This document shows positions 43,953 through 52,104 of a stretch of 64,000 bases of DNA, in pieces (the stretch's first letter is position 1; every line of letters starts with the position of its first letter). The notes below the pieces were generated by a model that saw only the letters and a program-made list of their open reading frames with translations, ran no database searches and had not been told where the DNA came from. A program made the position numbers and the translations under genes. The DNA comes from Chryseobacterium viscerum (GTDB taxonomy: Bacteria > Bacteroidota > Bacteroidia > Flavobacteriales > Weeksellaceae), in NCBI RefSeq assembly GCF_002899945.2, contig NZ_PPEG02000012.1:1-64000 (forward strand), in the 5' to 3' direction.

Positions 43953-43960
43953 CAAATATA
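43953..43960 (-). promoter_or_regulatory. Predicted -7 element for susC
   Basis: Minus strand TATATTTG, a perfect TAnnTTTG. The start site would be near 43946, giving a leader of only about 20 bases. The TTTG upstream is degenerate. Confidence 0.45.
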
Positions 43961-44288
43961 TGTAATAAAAACTGTTAAAAACACAACAAAAAAGATATTT
44001 AAATAAATTAAACACAATTGATTTATATTTTTAATCAAGATTGTTTAATTAGTTAAAAAATTAAGTTAAAATTTCGTTAAATTAGTTTTAAAAAAACTAA
44101 ACAATTATTTAAAAAGCGTTAAAACATTGAAAACATACAATCAAAAAGACGATTTAAATACCAATAAATAATAATAACCAGAAATAAAATGAAAACATCT
44201 CAATTTAAACATACGTGAAATACAATTGATTTCAGTCCCGTTGAAAAATTTTCAGATAGGACCGTACGATAATAAAAGACATAAAAAA
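43961..44288. other. AT-rich gap upstream of susC
   Basis: No coding frame. Very AT-rich sequence with TTTAAA-like runs; possible regulatory DNA for susC. Confidence 0.45.
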
Positions 44289-44316
44289 ATCCGGAGAAAC
44301 AAAAATTTCTCCGGAT
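44289..44316 (-). terminator. Terminator of the crotonase gene
   Basis: Stem ATCCGGAGAAA / TTTCTCCGGAT, 6-base loop, followed by T residues on the minus strand, 45 bases past the crotonase stop. Confidence 0.8.
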
Positions 44317-44360
44317 CGTATACTCATTAAAATCCCGTATTAAAAAAAATAAGAACAAGA

Positions 44361-45125
44361 TTATTTCGCTCTTAATCTTTCTTTAATGGATTCGATATTT
44401 TTCTTTGCAGAATCTTCAAGGATAAGACTGGCACTCATATGGATTCTTGCAGGCATCAATTCATTGAAATGATCTGTCCCTTCCCATGAAACTTTTTTTA
44501 TTAAAGCTAAAGCATCACTGCTTCTTGACGCTAAAGTCTGTAAAAACGTCTCCAATTTCTCATCCATTTCCTGAATAGAACCTGAAACGGAATGGTAAAC
44601 ATTATGCTGTTCAGCCCACTCAGCTGATCTGAAGTCAGCATCAATAGCCATTGCAGAGAATTGTGACTTTCCGATTTTTCGCTCCACATAAGGTCCGATT
44701 ACAAAAGGTCCGATCCCAAGATTGATTTCTGTAAGGGCTAAAGCGGAGTCTTTTGTTGCAAAACAATAGTCTGCTCCACAGGCAATTCCTACTCCTCCAC
44801 CGGTTGTTTTTCCCTGAACTCTTACTACGACGATTTTTCCACAATTTCTCATGGCATTTAAAACTTTTGCAAAACCACCGAAAAATTGAGTGGAAGCTTC
44901 GAGCTCATCAATGGCTAAAAGCTCATCGAAACTTGCTCCTGCACAGAATGCTTTCTCCCCTGCACTTTTTACTAAAATAGCTTTAACCTCATCTTTCGCG
45001 CCTTCTTCAAGGATGGTTTCTGCCAGTTTTTCTAAAATTGCCCCCGGAAGAGAATTACTTTTAGGGGTCCCGAAACTGATCTCTGCGATATTATTTTTAA
45101 TTTCTGACGCTACAAATTCGCTCAT
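44361..45125 (-). CDS. Enoyl-CoA hydratase/isomerase-family protein
   Basis: A 254-residue crotonase-fold enzyme. The first oxyanion-hole segment KAFCAGASFDELL and the second GKTTGGGVGIACGADY are present. Crotonase uses two glutamates: the one in the PEI-like segment is kept (LTEINLG), but the one that should follow GGGC(E)L is glycine here (GGGVGIA), so the protein may be an isomerase, decarboxylase or hydrolase instead of a hydratase. It resembles no paa gene closely enough to name; it could cover the enoyl-CoA hydratase step missing from the paa operon. Confidence 0.85.
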   Translation of the reverse strand: MSEFVASEIKNNIAEISFGTPKSNSLPGAILEKLAETILEEGAKDEVKAILVKSAGEKAFCAGASFDELLAIDELEASTQFFGGFAKVLNAMRNCGKIVVVRVQGKTTGGGVGIACGADYCFATKDSALALTEINLGIGPFVIGPYVERKIGKSQFSAMAIDADFRSAEWAEQHNVYHSVSGSIQEMDEKLETFLQTLASRSSDALALIKKVSWEGTDHFNELMPARIHMSASLILEDSAKKNIESIKERLRAK

Positions 45126-45320
45126 TTTTATTTTTATTGGATTCTTACAAAAATACGAAATACAGCTCGTTCAGAGAAACTTAAAGAAGAAAAATTCCTT
45201 CAAAATATTGCTTAACAAGGGAGTCACTACGTAGAAATACGGAGTTTGTAATTTGGTATTTTCTACTCTAGTACCCAGTTCTTATTAATCGTTCCTTTGA
45301 ACTAGAAATAATAACCAAAG

Positions 45321-45352
45321 GCGGAATCTGAAAAGCCCATAACAGAGTAAGA
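45321..45352 (+). promoter_or_regulatory. Conserved leader element, copy 3
   Basis: GCGGAATCTGAAAAGC, seven bases, AGAGTAAGA; 24 bases before the tail-collar ATG. Aligns with copies before the two GG-leader peptide genes, with a 3-base longer spacer. Confidence 0.5.
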
Positions 45353-45376
45353 AATTTAAAACTAAAAATTATTATC

Positions 45377-45925
45377 ATGGACGAGTACATTGGAATTGTC
45401 AAATTATTTGCTGGAAATTTTGCACCTAGAGGCTGGATGTTTTGCGACGGAAGCTTATTAAGAATCTCAAACAATTCTGCCTTATTCTCTATCTTAGGAA
45501 CAACTTATGGTGGAGATGGTATCACAACTTTCGCTTTACCCAACCTAAAAGGACGTATCGCATTAGGAGCCGGAAATGTAAATGCTAATGAGTATTATCC
45601 TTTGGGAGTAATGGCAGGTACTACACAAAATACCATTTTGTCTTCAAACCTTCCAAGTATCGGAAGTGGATTTCAGTTGAAAATAGCTAATCAGAACGCA
45701 AATTCAGTAACCCCTACAGCAGCATCTTCTTTTGCGATCACAGGAATTCCAAATGGAAGAAATTTTCAGGCGGTACCAAGTTATATAGACACAGATCCTG
45801 ACACAGCTATCAACGCCAGATCTATTTCATTTATCGGGCAAAATCTTCCAATGAATAATATGCCTCCATATCTTGGACTAAACTATATTATCTGTATTGA
45901 AGGTATATATCCTCCACGCAGTTAA
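45377..45925 (+). CDS. Phage tail-collar domain protein (microcystin-dependent-protein-like)
   Basis: A 182-residue protein with the tail-collar pattern (PRGWMFCDGSLL, then GDGITTFALPNLKGRI) and the C-terminal NNMPPYLGLNYIICI. In Bacteroidota such genes occur outside phages, often as groups, and their role is unclear. It stands alone here with no other tail genes and does not look like phage DNA by neighbours. Its upstream region carries the leader element shared with the two GG-leader peptide genes. Confidence 0.85.
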   Translation: MDEYIGIVKLFAGNFAPRGWMFCDGSLLRISNNSALFSILGTTYGGDGITTFALPNLKGRIALGAGNVNANEYYPLGVMAGTTQNTILSSNLPSIGSGFQLKIANQNANSVTPTAASSFAITGIPNGRNFQAVPSYIDTDPDTAINARSISFIGQNLPMNNMPPYLGLNYIICIEGIYPPRS

Positions 45926-45961
45926 TACTTATATAATAACCTAACATTTAAAACAGAAATC

Positions 45962-46783
45962 ATGAAAAGCACTACTTTTTTTCTAATGTGTAGTCTGCTC
46001 ATTTCAACTCTTTCCTTCGGGCAGACCAGTACAGAGACTTTCGAAACAGAATCTTCAGGAAGCACAAGCTTTACAGATAATGGAGTTATCTTTAATATCA
46101 TCTCCCATTCTTCTACTTTCAACATAGGACTTTTTCCTGGAACAGGATGGGGTGGCACTGCTAATGATAACAGGTATATCGATAATACATCTAATGTAGG
46201 GCCCGCAACACCTTCTTTCAGTATAAAAACCACTTCTAATTTATACAAGATAAATAGATTCTGGGTATATGTCGCCAATCAGTTTTCAAATCCAGCTGTA
46301 ACAGGGACATTAACTGTAACAGGAAAACTAAGTGGGATCACAAAATTTACGCAAACCAAAACGACTGGTTTTGCAACCACCATAGGTACTACCAACGGAT
46401 ATACCCTGATTGATATGACTAATCTAAACGGGCAAAATTATTCGAACATAGTTATCGATGAGCTTCAACTAACTCTTGGAGGTAATTATTATTATCTTGG
46501 CGTAGATGCCTTCACCTGGGTAAAAGACAGTAACATTGTATTGGGTACTTCAGAAGCTAAAAGCACACAGAAAAACATGACTGTTTATCCTAATCCAACC
46601 AATGGACCTCTTTCTATCAATACTGAAAAAGCCAGTGAAGCTAAAATATACAGTATGGATGGTAAAATGCTGAAAACGGTACAAACCCAGAAAGGAAATA
46701 ACGAAATTAATATTTCAGAGCTTCCAAAAGGAGTTTACATTATCAAAACAGCTAGTGAATCTACCAAGGTCATTAAAAACTAA
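45962..46783 (+). CDS. Secreted protein with type IX sorting domain
   Basis: A 273-residue exported protein: signal peptide (cleavage near TLSFGQ), a beta-rich jelly-roll-like body of unknown type (residues 22-195), and a type A sorting domain (MTVYPNPTNGPLSI to STKVIKN). The body does not match a family that I recognise, though it resembles carbohydrate-binding or PEP-CTERM-like folds. It follows the tail-collar gene by 36 bases and may be cotranscribed. Confidence 0.85.
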   Translation: MKSTTFFLMCSLLISTLSFGQTSTETFETESSGSTSFTDNGVIFNIISHSSTFNIGLFPGTGWGGTANDNRYIDNTSNVGPATPSFSIKTTSNLYKINRFWVYVANQFSNPAVTGTLTVTGKLSGITKFTQTKTTGFATTIGTTNGYTLIDMTNLNGQNYSNIVIDELQLTLGGNYYYLGVDAFTWVKDSNIVLGTSEAKSTQKNMTVYPNPTNGPLSINTEKASEAKIYSMDGKMLKTVQTQKGNNEINISELPKGVYIIKTASESTKVIKN

Positions 46784-46841
46784 TATCAGGAAATTTTACA
46801 TAAGTTCCACATTCCCATAAAGATTCTAATTCATAAATGGC

Positions 46842-46871
46842 AAATCCCTTAATTGTATTATTAAGGGATTT
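46842..46871. terminator. Bidirectional terminator between convergent genes
   Basis: Perfect 12-bp stem AAATCCCTTAAT / ATTAAGGGATTT with a 6-base loop and a T run on the plus side; it overlaps the stop of the minus-strand glycosylase gene. Confidence 0.8.
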
Positions 46872-47556
46872 ATTTTTTCAATGCTAAAATGTATTTGTCT
46901 ATATAAAGCTGTTTCTCTTTTGATTTGTATTGCTGGATATATCTGGGATGCTCCAGGACGGTCATGGTATCAAAAAGTTTTGCTTCTTTATTCAATTTTG
47001 ATATAAATTCGGCGTTCTTTTTACCAAGAATGAAAACCTCTGAGGTATCCAGGTTAAGACTGATATGCTTCTTCAGAGAATCAATCATAAAATCTTTGAC
47101 TGCTTCGAACAGTTTTTTATCATCATAATAGTTGGCATTAAGCCATCCATTTTTTGCTTTTCTTACAATAGCCAGCGGAAATGGAGAGTTGATGTAAATG
47201 TCTTTGTAGAAAAGATCTGCACCTCCATATTCTTCGATCATATCATACATGAAAACAGAGGAGACTTCATGAGTATGGGCAGATTCCATTGTTATTCCGC
47301 AAATACTTTCCAGCCTTTTTGTATCAGTAAACGGAACACCTGTAACGCCTGCTCCGTGACGGCTGGGATTGATTCCGATCATAAATTTTCTTTGAGCAGA
47401 ATCATTATAGTATTTATGATAAAACTTTTGCATGACTTCCATCGTTTCCGGATGATCCAAATACGGATTCAATACCTGAAAACCTTCAGGAAGATCTCCC
47501 AAATATTCCAGATTTTTATTGAACTGAACCACTTTATCAGCAAAAGTTTTATTCAT
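46870..47556 (-). CDS. SMUG2-like (DUF4918) uracil-DNA glycosylase-family protein
   Basis: A 228-residue member of the uracil-DNA glycosylase superfamily. The motif GINPSRHGAGVTGVPFTD contains the family's motif 1 (GINPG-like), and the C-terminal EHPRYIQQY fits motif 2 (H-P-x-x-x). This matches the SMUG2/DUF4918 group, which removes damaged pyrimidines such as uracil or hydroxymethyluracil. Its start follows the DUF4241 stop by two bases, so the two genes are probably translated from one mRNA. Confidence 0.85.
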   Translation of the reverse strand: MNKTFADKVVQFNKNLEYLGDLPEGFQVLNPYLDHPETMEVMQKFYHKYYNDSAQRKFMIGINPSRHGAGVTGVPFTDTKRLESICGITMESAHTHEVSSVFMYDMIEEYGGADLFYKDIYINSPFPLAIVRKAKNGWLNANYYDDKKLFEAVKDFMIDSLKKHISLNLDTSEVFILGKKNAEFISKLNKEAKLFDTMTVLEHPRYIQQYKSKEKQLYIDKYILALKK

Positions 47557-47558
47557 AT

Positions 47559-48329
47559 TTAGTTTTTAAGAAAAACGAAATTTTCAGGTTGATCATCGTC
47601 TTCTTCCTCGTCCTCATCTTCATCACTTAGAGCCAATTCAACATCAATAAATTGAATGTATAAACCACAAATTTCTTCGTTGCCATCATAAGCAAAGTAA
47701 ACAGGATAGCTACCATCACCAAAACCACTTGCAAACATTGGAATCTGATAATTGGTATTGGGAACCGTCCAATTGATCCAGTCTCCTGCTTCTCTCTGAT
47801 TGTCGGGATGATCTTTATAGCTTTGTGAGAAAAGCTCGGCGAAAAAATCATCATACACATTGTCGACTTCTATTTCATCTACAAATTTATCCACAAAAGG
47901 AAGCACTTCCTTATCAGTAATACAACCTAAACCTGCATCTACTCCGAAACCAAAAAAATCATCTTCGGTTATGTCATTTAATTCTTCAATTCCTACTAAG
48001 GCTTCTCTGTAAATAACAGGCTTTTCTTTAGTAAATTCTACTTTTACAACAGCATACCTGTCACCCCAATCTTCAGATTTTACCACAGCAATAGTTACAG
48101 GAAAATTACCTTTCGGAGCCTGAATAAAGTAAGGTGATTGATTCGCGTTTAGAGAAACCAACGGATCTCTTACCACCACTTTTCCGGAAGGAAGAGAAAC
48201 ATTTCCGATTTCCATCGTCTCCATTTTCTGCCCCAGAATTTCATCAGAAGTAAAATAGGTTTCCAGATCTGTAGGGCAAACCAAAATATTTTTTGCTTCT
48301 TCCCATTTTTGCATCCAGTTTTCGTTCAT
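47559..48329 (-). CDS. DUF4241 protein
   Basis: A 256-residue soluble protein resembling DUF4241, with the pattern RDPLVSL and a region VDAGLGCITD typical of the family. The last 25 residues are an acidic tail (DEDEDEEEDDD). Function is not established; relatives are found in some toxin-immunity settings, but nothing here supports that. Linked to the glycosylase gene, two bases downstream. Confidence 0.8.
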   Translation of the reverse strand: MNENWMQKWEEAKNILVCPTDLETYFTSDEILGQKMETMEIGNVSLPSGKVVVRDPLVSLNANQSPYFIQAPKGNFPVTIAVVKSEDWGDRYAVVKVEFTKEKPVIYREALVGIEELNDITEDDFFGFGVDAGLGCITDKEVLPFVDKFVDEIEVDNVYDDFFAELFSQSYKDHPDNQREAGDWINWTVPNTNYQIPMFASGFGDGSYPVYFAYDGNEEICGLYIQFIDVELALSDEDEDEEEDDDQPENFVFLKN

Positions 48330-48423
48330 CGTATTATTTTTTTGAATTGATTTCAGGTTTGAAAGTAATGAATAAATGTAAAGGCGTCAAATATGTCAGA
48401 ATTTTTAACAAAATATTATAAAA

Positions 48424-48458
48424 ATAAAGCAACAAACTCCGAAGAACTGCTGCTTTAT
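48424..48458 (-). terminator. Terminator of the frameshifted peptide gene
   Basis: Stem ATAAAGCAACA / TGCTGCTTTAT (one G-U pair), 13-base loop, T-rich after it on the minus strand, 35 bases past the peptide stop. Confidence 0.7.
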
Positions 48459-48492
48459 GTATTGTTTTAAATGTTTAAATGAATTAAAAGGA

Positions 48493-48653
48493 CTAAGAAT
48501 CTGCACATATATAACATGCTCTGGCAATGTCTGGCCATCTTCCAGGAAGACAACAGCTTCCGGGAGGACAAGGATTAAGGGCACAGACCAGTTTGGCCCG
48601 GCACCTTTAAGAGATCTCAACTCGTGTCTTGAAAGTTTTTTTAAGTTTTTCAT
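48493..48653 (-). pseudogene. Frameshifted GG-leader-like cysteine-rich peptide
   Basis: The first 19 residues (MKNLKKLSRHELRSLKGAG) closely match the leader of the peptide at 21931. The uninterrupted frame then becomes hydrophobic nonsense for another 60 codons. One base inserted near the GGGCCAAA run would restore a frame that continues LVCALNPCPPGSCCLPG and ends in a TAG at 48493, giving a 53-residue precursor with six cysteines, like its relative. Either the gene is broken or a homopolymer base was lost in sequencing. A leader element (48676-48704) and a terminator flank it. The double-glycine is GA/AG here, so processing could differ. Confidence 0.75.
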
Positions 48654-48675
48654 AGTAATCAGTTTTGAAGTTCTC

Positions 48676-48704
48676 TCCTACTCTATATGCTTTTCGGATT
48701 TCGC
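48676..48704 (-). promoter_or_regulatory. Conserved leader element, copy 2
   Basis: On the minus strand GCGAAATCCGAAAAGC, ATAT, AGAGTAGGA, ending 22 bases before the peptide ATG. It matches copy 1 (21882-21910) at 26 of 29 positions without gaps. A TAACTTTA box lies about 5 bases upstream and would place the start site at the element's edge. Confidence 0.6.
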
Positions 48705-48737
48705 CTATTAAAGTTAATCATTTTTAATCATACTTTG

Positions 48738-48770
48738 ATCCTTGTCAAGGTTTAAAACCTTGACAAGGAT
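48738..48770. repeat. 33-bp palindrome, RAYT-associated, left
   Basis: Perfect palindrome of two 16-bp arms, ATCCTTGTCAAGGTTT and its complement, around one A. It lies 17 bases past the end of the transposase gene. Confidence 0.85.
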
Positions 48771-48786
48771 GAGTTGGACTTTCAAA

Positions 48787-49404
48787 TTAAAATTCGCTAT
48801 CAAAATCAATTACTTTTTGATGTGACAATACAAAATTTTCTCTATTATCAAATAATTCAATAACCTTATCCCTTCTCAATAATGTTTTTGATTGACTCAA
48901 AATAGATTGGTAGGAAGAAAAACTATATTTTGGAAATTGAACAACAGAATGATTTTGCGGATTTTGATGAATATAAATTATGACACTAATTAAATATTCA
49001 TCCGATGTAATCAATTTTCTTTTAAATGGAGATTCAATAAGAGCGCCATGCCTTTTATTCTCTTTATTAAAAGCCTGGGAATAAGAATTGAAGATCCGGG
49101 CAAACTGTTTTGAGAAAATATTCTGAGGAGAATGAAGGCCAGCTTTTATAGTATCTTCAAAATTTTGACTTTCGACAAAGTTACTCAGTTCAACATCAGA
49201 CTTTATCTTAACCAAAAGATGAAAATGATTAGACATGAGACAATATGCATATACATCACAGACAGGAATAAGAAATTCCGAGACTTTATTGAGAAAGAAC
49301 CTATAGTTTCCATCTGATTTGAAAATTGCTTCTCCGTTAATACCACGGTTGTAAATATGGTAAAAACGATCTGCCTCAATTGGAGTAGTTCTAATATCTG
49401 TCAT
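48787..49404 (-). CDS. REP-associated tyrosine transposase (RAYT), Y1/HUH family
   Basis: A 205-residue Y1 transposase-like protein related to IS200/IS605 TnpA. It has the HUH motif His60-Phe-His62 in NHFHLLVK and a probable catalytic Tyr108 in NSYSQAFNKENKRHG, the latter typical of the REP-associated group. Both ends of the gene lie close to related palindromes (48738-48770 and 49459-49491). Members of this group act on REP palindromes and can spread them; the gene is intact, with no partner TnpB. Confidence 0.9.
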   Translation of the reverse strand: MTDIRTTPIEADRFYHIYNRGINGEAIFKSDGNYRFFLNKVSEFLIPVCDVYAYCLMSNHFHLLVKIKSDVELSNFVESQNFEDTIKAGLHSPQNIFSKQFARIFNSYSQAFNKENKRHGALIESPFKRKLITSDEYLISVIIYIHQNPQNHSVVQFPKYSFSSYQSILSQSKTLLRRDKVIELFDNRENFVLSHQKVIDFDSEF

Positions 49405-49458
49405 CTTATTTTGTGTTTTTAGACTTTGAAAATATAAAATAATTCTGAATCATTAATT

Positions 49459-49491
49459 CCTCTTGTCAAGGTTTTAAACCTTGACAAGGGG
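49459..49491. repeat. Palindrome, RAYT-associated, right
   Basis: Arms CTTGTCAAGGTTT and its complement around one T at 49462-49488, extended outward to 49459-49491 by pairs that include one G-U. It shares TTGTCAAGGTTT with the left palindrome. Confidence 0.85.
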
Positions 49492-49507
49492 AATCATCCA
49501 TAAAAAA

Positions 49508-49537
49508 AATCCCTTTCAGCTTAAACCGAAAGGGATT
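49508..49537 (-). terminator. Terminator of the paa operon
   Basis: Stem AATCCCTTTC / GAAAGGGATT with a 10-base loop and T run on the minus strand, 24 bases past the paaZ stop. Confidence 0.85.
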
Positions 49538-49560
49538 ATAAATTTATATTTTATTCTGAA

Positions 49561-52056
49561 TTAAATCAATCCAAACTGTTGGAAGTGGTGCGTAAAATGT
49601 TTTTTGTGCATCAGTTCCCACATTTCTTTATTCAGTTTTCCGAAAACATAATTCATATGTTCTGCCTGTGGATTTTCTTTGTAATAGATCACAAATTTCT
49701 TCAGGTTATCCATGAATGATAGTTTTGCTGCTTCCAGGTTTTTGTGGGTAAGTTCAGGAAGTGAACCATCCTGAGGAAGGAATGGAGCTGTAAATTCTTT
49801 TGGCATTGCTCTGTGATTATACAGGGAATCCTGCCATTTTTCAAGATTTTCTTCAGGAGTGAAACATTTTTCTGCTTCGGGTTCTCCAAAGCTTACCAAG
49901 ACCGCTTTCTCCAGGTGTTCAATCATTTGCTGCGGAGACATTTTACCCCAAATTGGAGGAGTATTTTCCGTCAAACCGTTCAAACTTTTTTGAATATTTT
50001 TTACATTCAGATCGATGAAAGGGGATTGTTTTGCCACCAATGTCAAAATTGTTGCTACGCAAACTACCTCATCTCTTTGGTTTACCACTTCAACCAACCA
50101 TTTTACAACACCGGAAGGAATGTTTCTTCCTTTTACTCCTCTGTTGATCTTTTCTTTTGCTGTCAAATAAACCGTAATGGTATCTCCAGCGTATACTGGC
50201 TTGAAGAAACTACATTCTTCCAATCCGTAATTAGCAATGACAGGTCCTTTCTTACCGGAAACAAATAATCCTGCCGCAGCCGAAAGGATGAAATATCCAT
50301 GGGCTACCGTTTTATCGAAGATTGTCCCCGATAGACTTGTTGCATCAGTATGGGCATAGAAATGATCCCATGAAACATTGGAGAAGTTTACGATATCTGC
50401 ATCAGTTACGGTTCTTCCTGCAGTTTCTAAAGAGTCTCCGACTTCTACTTCCTCAAAATATTTCTGGAAAGGATGTTTGTCTGAGAATTTTTTCTCTGCT
50501 CCTTGTTGATAAATTTTAGTAATTGCTTTCAATACATCCGGTGAACCCTGAATAGCTGTTTTCTGCAGGAAGAAATGAAGACCGCTCAATCCGCCCATTT
50601 CCTCTCCACCACCTGCTCTACCAGGACCTCCGTGCATCAATGTAGGAAGTGGAGAACCGTGACCTGTACTTTCTTTGGCGTTATCTCTGTTCAAAACAAA
50701 GATTCTTCCGTGCTGGGAAGCCATTTTCCATGAAGTTTCGGCGATAAAGTTCTCGTCATGAGAAACGATAGATCCTACTAAACTTCCTTTTCCTCTTTTT
50801 GCCAATGCAGCAGCTTCTTCAGCATCTTTATATGGCATCAAGGTAGATACCGGACCAAAGGCTTCTACATCGTGAGAGATATTTTTTTCGAAAGGCTTAT
50901 CGTTCAGGAATAATTTCGGACTCATAAATGCACCGTTTTCATAGTCGGCATCTACAAGCTCGTGTTTTCCGTCATAGACAAGTTCTGTTTCTGATTTTAA
51001 TAGGTCTACTTTTCTAAGAACTTCTTCATACTGCTGTCTTCCCACCAAAGATCCCATTTTGGTTTCTCTGCTTAATGGGTTTCCGATTTTTGTTTGATCC
51101 AAAGCTTTAGACAAAGCATTCTGAACATCACCGATTAAGTGCTCAGGAACGATAATTCTTCTGATCGCCGTACATTTCTGTCCCGCTTTCGTCGTCATTT
51201 CGTTACGAACTTCTTTGATGAATAGGTCAAATTCTGGAGTTCCCGGTTTTGCTTCCAATCCAAGGATAGAACAGTTCAATGAATCTGCTTCCATATTGAA
51301 ACGTACTGCATTTCCAGCGATAGAAGGCATTGATTTCAATTTTCTTCCTGTATGGGCTGAACCGGTAAACAACACAGAGTCTCCGTCTTGTATATAATCC
51401 AGAATATTTCCTGGTTCACCGCACACTAACTGAACGGCACCTTCAGGCAACACTCCACTTTCAATCATATCCTGGAATACAGCATTCGTAAGATAAGATC
51501 CGAAAGGTGAAGGCTTCACAATGGAAGGTACTCCTGCCAATAATGATGTAGATAACTTCTCTAACATTCCCCAAACCGGAAAGTTGTAAGCATTGATCTG
51601 TACAGAAACTCCTTCACTCGGCGTTAAAATATGAGTTCCTAAGAAAGTTCCGTTAGCAGAAATTTTCTGAGTATCTCCATCTACCCAAAATGAAGTGTTA
51701 GGCAGCATTCTTTTTGCTAATCCTGAATAGGTAAAGAACGTTCCGAAACCTCCTTCGATATCCACCCATGAATCAACATGGGTAGCTCCTGTTTTATATG
51801 ATAAGTCGTAATATTTCTTCTTTCTTTCCAGCAGGTAAAGCGCTACTTTTTTCAACATTTCTCCACGGTCGTAGAAAGTCATTGAAGAAAGGTTTTTATA
51901 TCCCACTGTTCTTCCATAGTCAAGAGCCTGTTCAAAATTAAGCCCTTCTGTATCGGAAACAGCCACCTGCTCTCCTGTAACGGCATTGTACAAGGGAACT
52001 CCGCTTCCGGTACCTTCTACCCATTGTCCGTAGATATAGTTTTTTAACTTTTCCAT
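49561..52056 (-). CDS. paaZ: PaaZ: oxepin-CoA hydrolase / semialdehyde dehydrogenase, with extra C-terminal domain
   Basis: Opens the seven-membered oxepin-CoA ring and oxidises the resulting semialdehyde. Residues 1-520 are an aldehyde dehydrogenase with Cys295 in GQKCTAIRR and the adjacent Glu region; residues about 535-680 are a MaoC (hot-dog) hydratase with Asp564 and His569 in SWDHFYAHTD. Residues about 695-831 are extra compared with the 681-residue E. coli PaaZ: motifs WGKMSPQQMIEHL and HKKHFTHHFQQFGL fit a DUF1569/DinB-like four-helix domain. Last gene of the operon. Confidence 0.94.
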   Translation of the reverse strand: MEKLKNYIYGQWVEGTGSGVPLYNAVTGEQVAVSDTEGLNFEQALDYGRTVGYKNLSSMTFYDRGEMLKKVALYLLERKKKYYDLSYKTGATHVDSWVDIEGGFGTFFTYSGLAKRMLPNTSFWVDGDTQKISANGTFLGTHILTPSEGVSVQINAYNFPVWGMLEKLSTSLLAGVPSIVKPSPFGSYLTNAVFQDMIESGVLPEGAVQLVCGEPGNILDYIQDGDSVLFTGSAHTGRKLKSMPSIAGNAVRFNMEADSLNCSILGLEAKPGTPEFDLFIKEVRNEMTTKAGQKCTAIRRIIVPEHLIGDVQNALSKALDQTKIGNPLSRETKMGSLVGRQQYEEVLRKVDLLKSETELVYDGKHELVDADYENGAFMSPKLFLNDKPFEKNISHDVEAFGPVSTLMPYKDAEEAAALAKRGKGSLVGSIVSHDENFIAETSWKMASQHGRIFVLNRDNAKESTGHGSPLPTLMHGGPGRAGGGEEMGGLSGLHFFLQKTAIQGSPDVLKAITKIYQQGAEKKFSDKHPFQKYFEEVEVGDSLETAGRTVTDADIVNFSNVSWDHFYAHTDATSLSGTIFDKTVAHGYFILSAAAGLFVSGKKGPVIANYGLEECSFFKPVYAGDTITVYLTAKEKINRGVKGRNIPSGVVKWLVEVVNQRDEVVCVATILTLVAKQSPFIDLNVKNIQKSLNGLTENTPPIWGKMSPQQMIEHLEKAVLVSFGEPEAEKCFTPEENLEKWQDSLYNHRAMPKEFTAPFLPQDGSLPELTHKNLEAAKLSFMDNLKKFVIYYKENPQAEHMNYVFGKLNKEMWELMHKKHFTHHFQQFGLI

Positions 52057-52104
52057 ATAGTTTTTTACTTTTTGCTTAGATTATTCTTTTTAATAAGCTT
52101 ATCT

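Noticed and set aside
48405..48653. An 82-codon frame read straight through the second peptide gene
   Set aside because: After residue 19 it has no similarity to the leader family; the six-cysteine alternative frame with its own stop is better supported.
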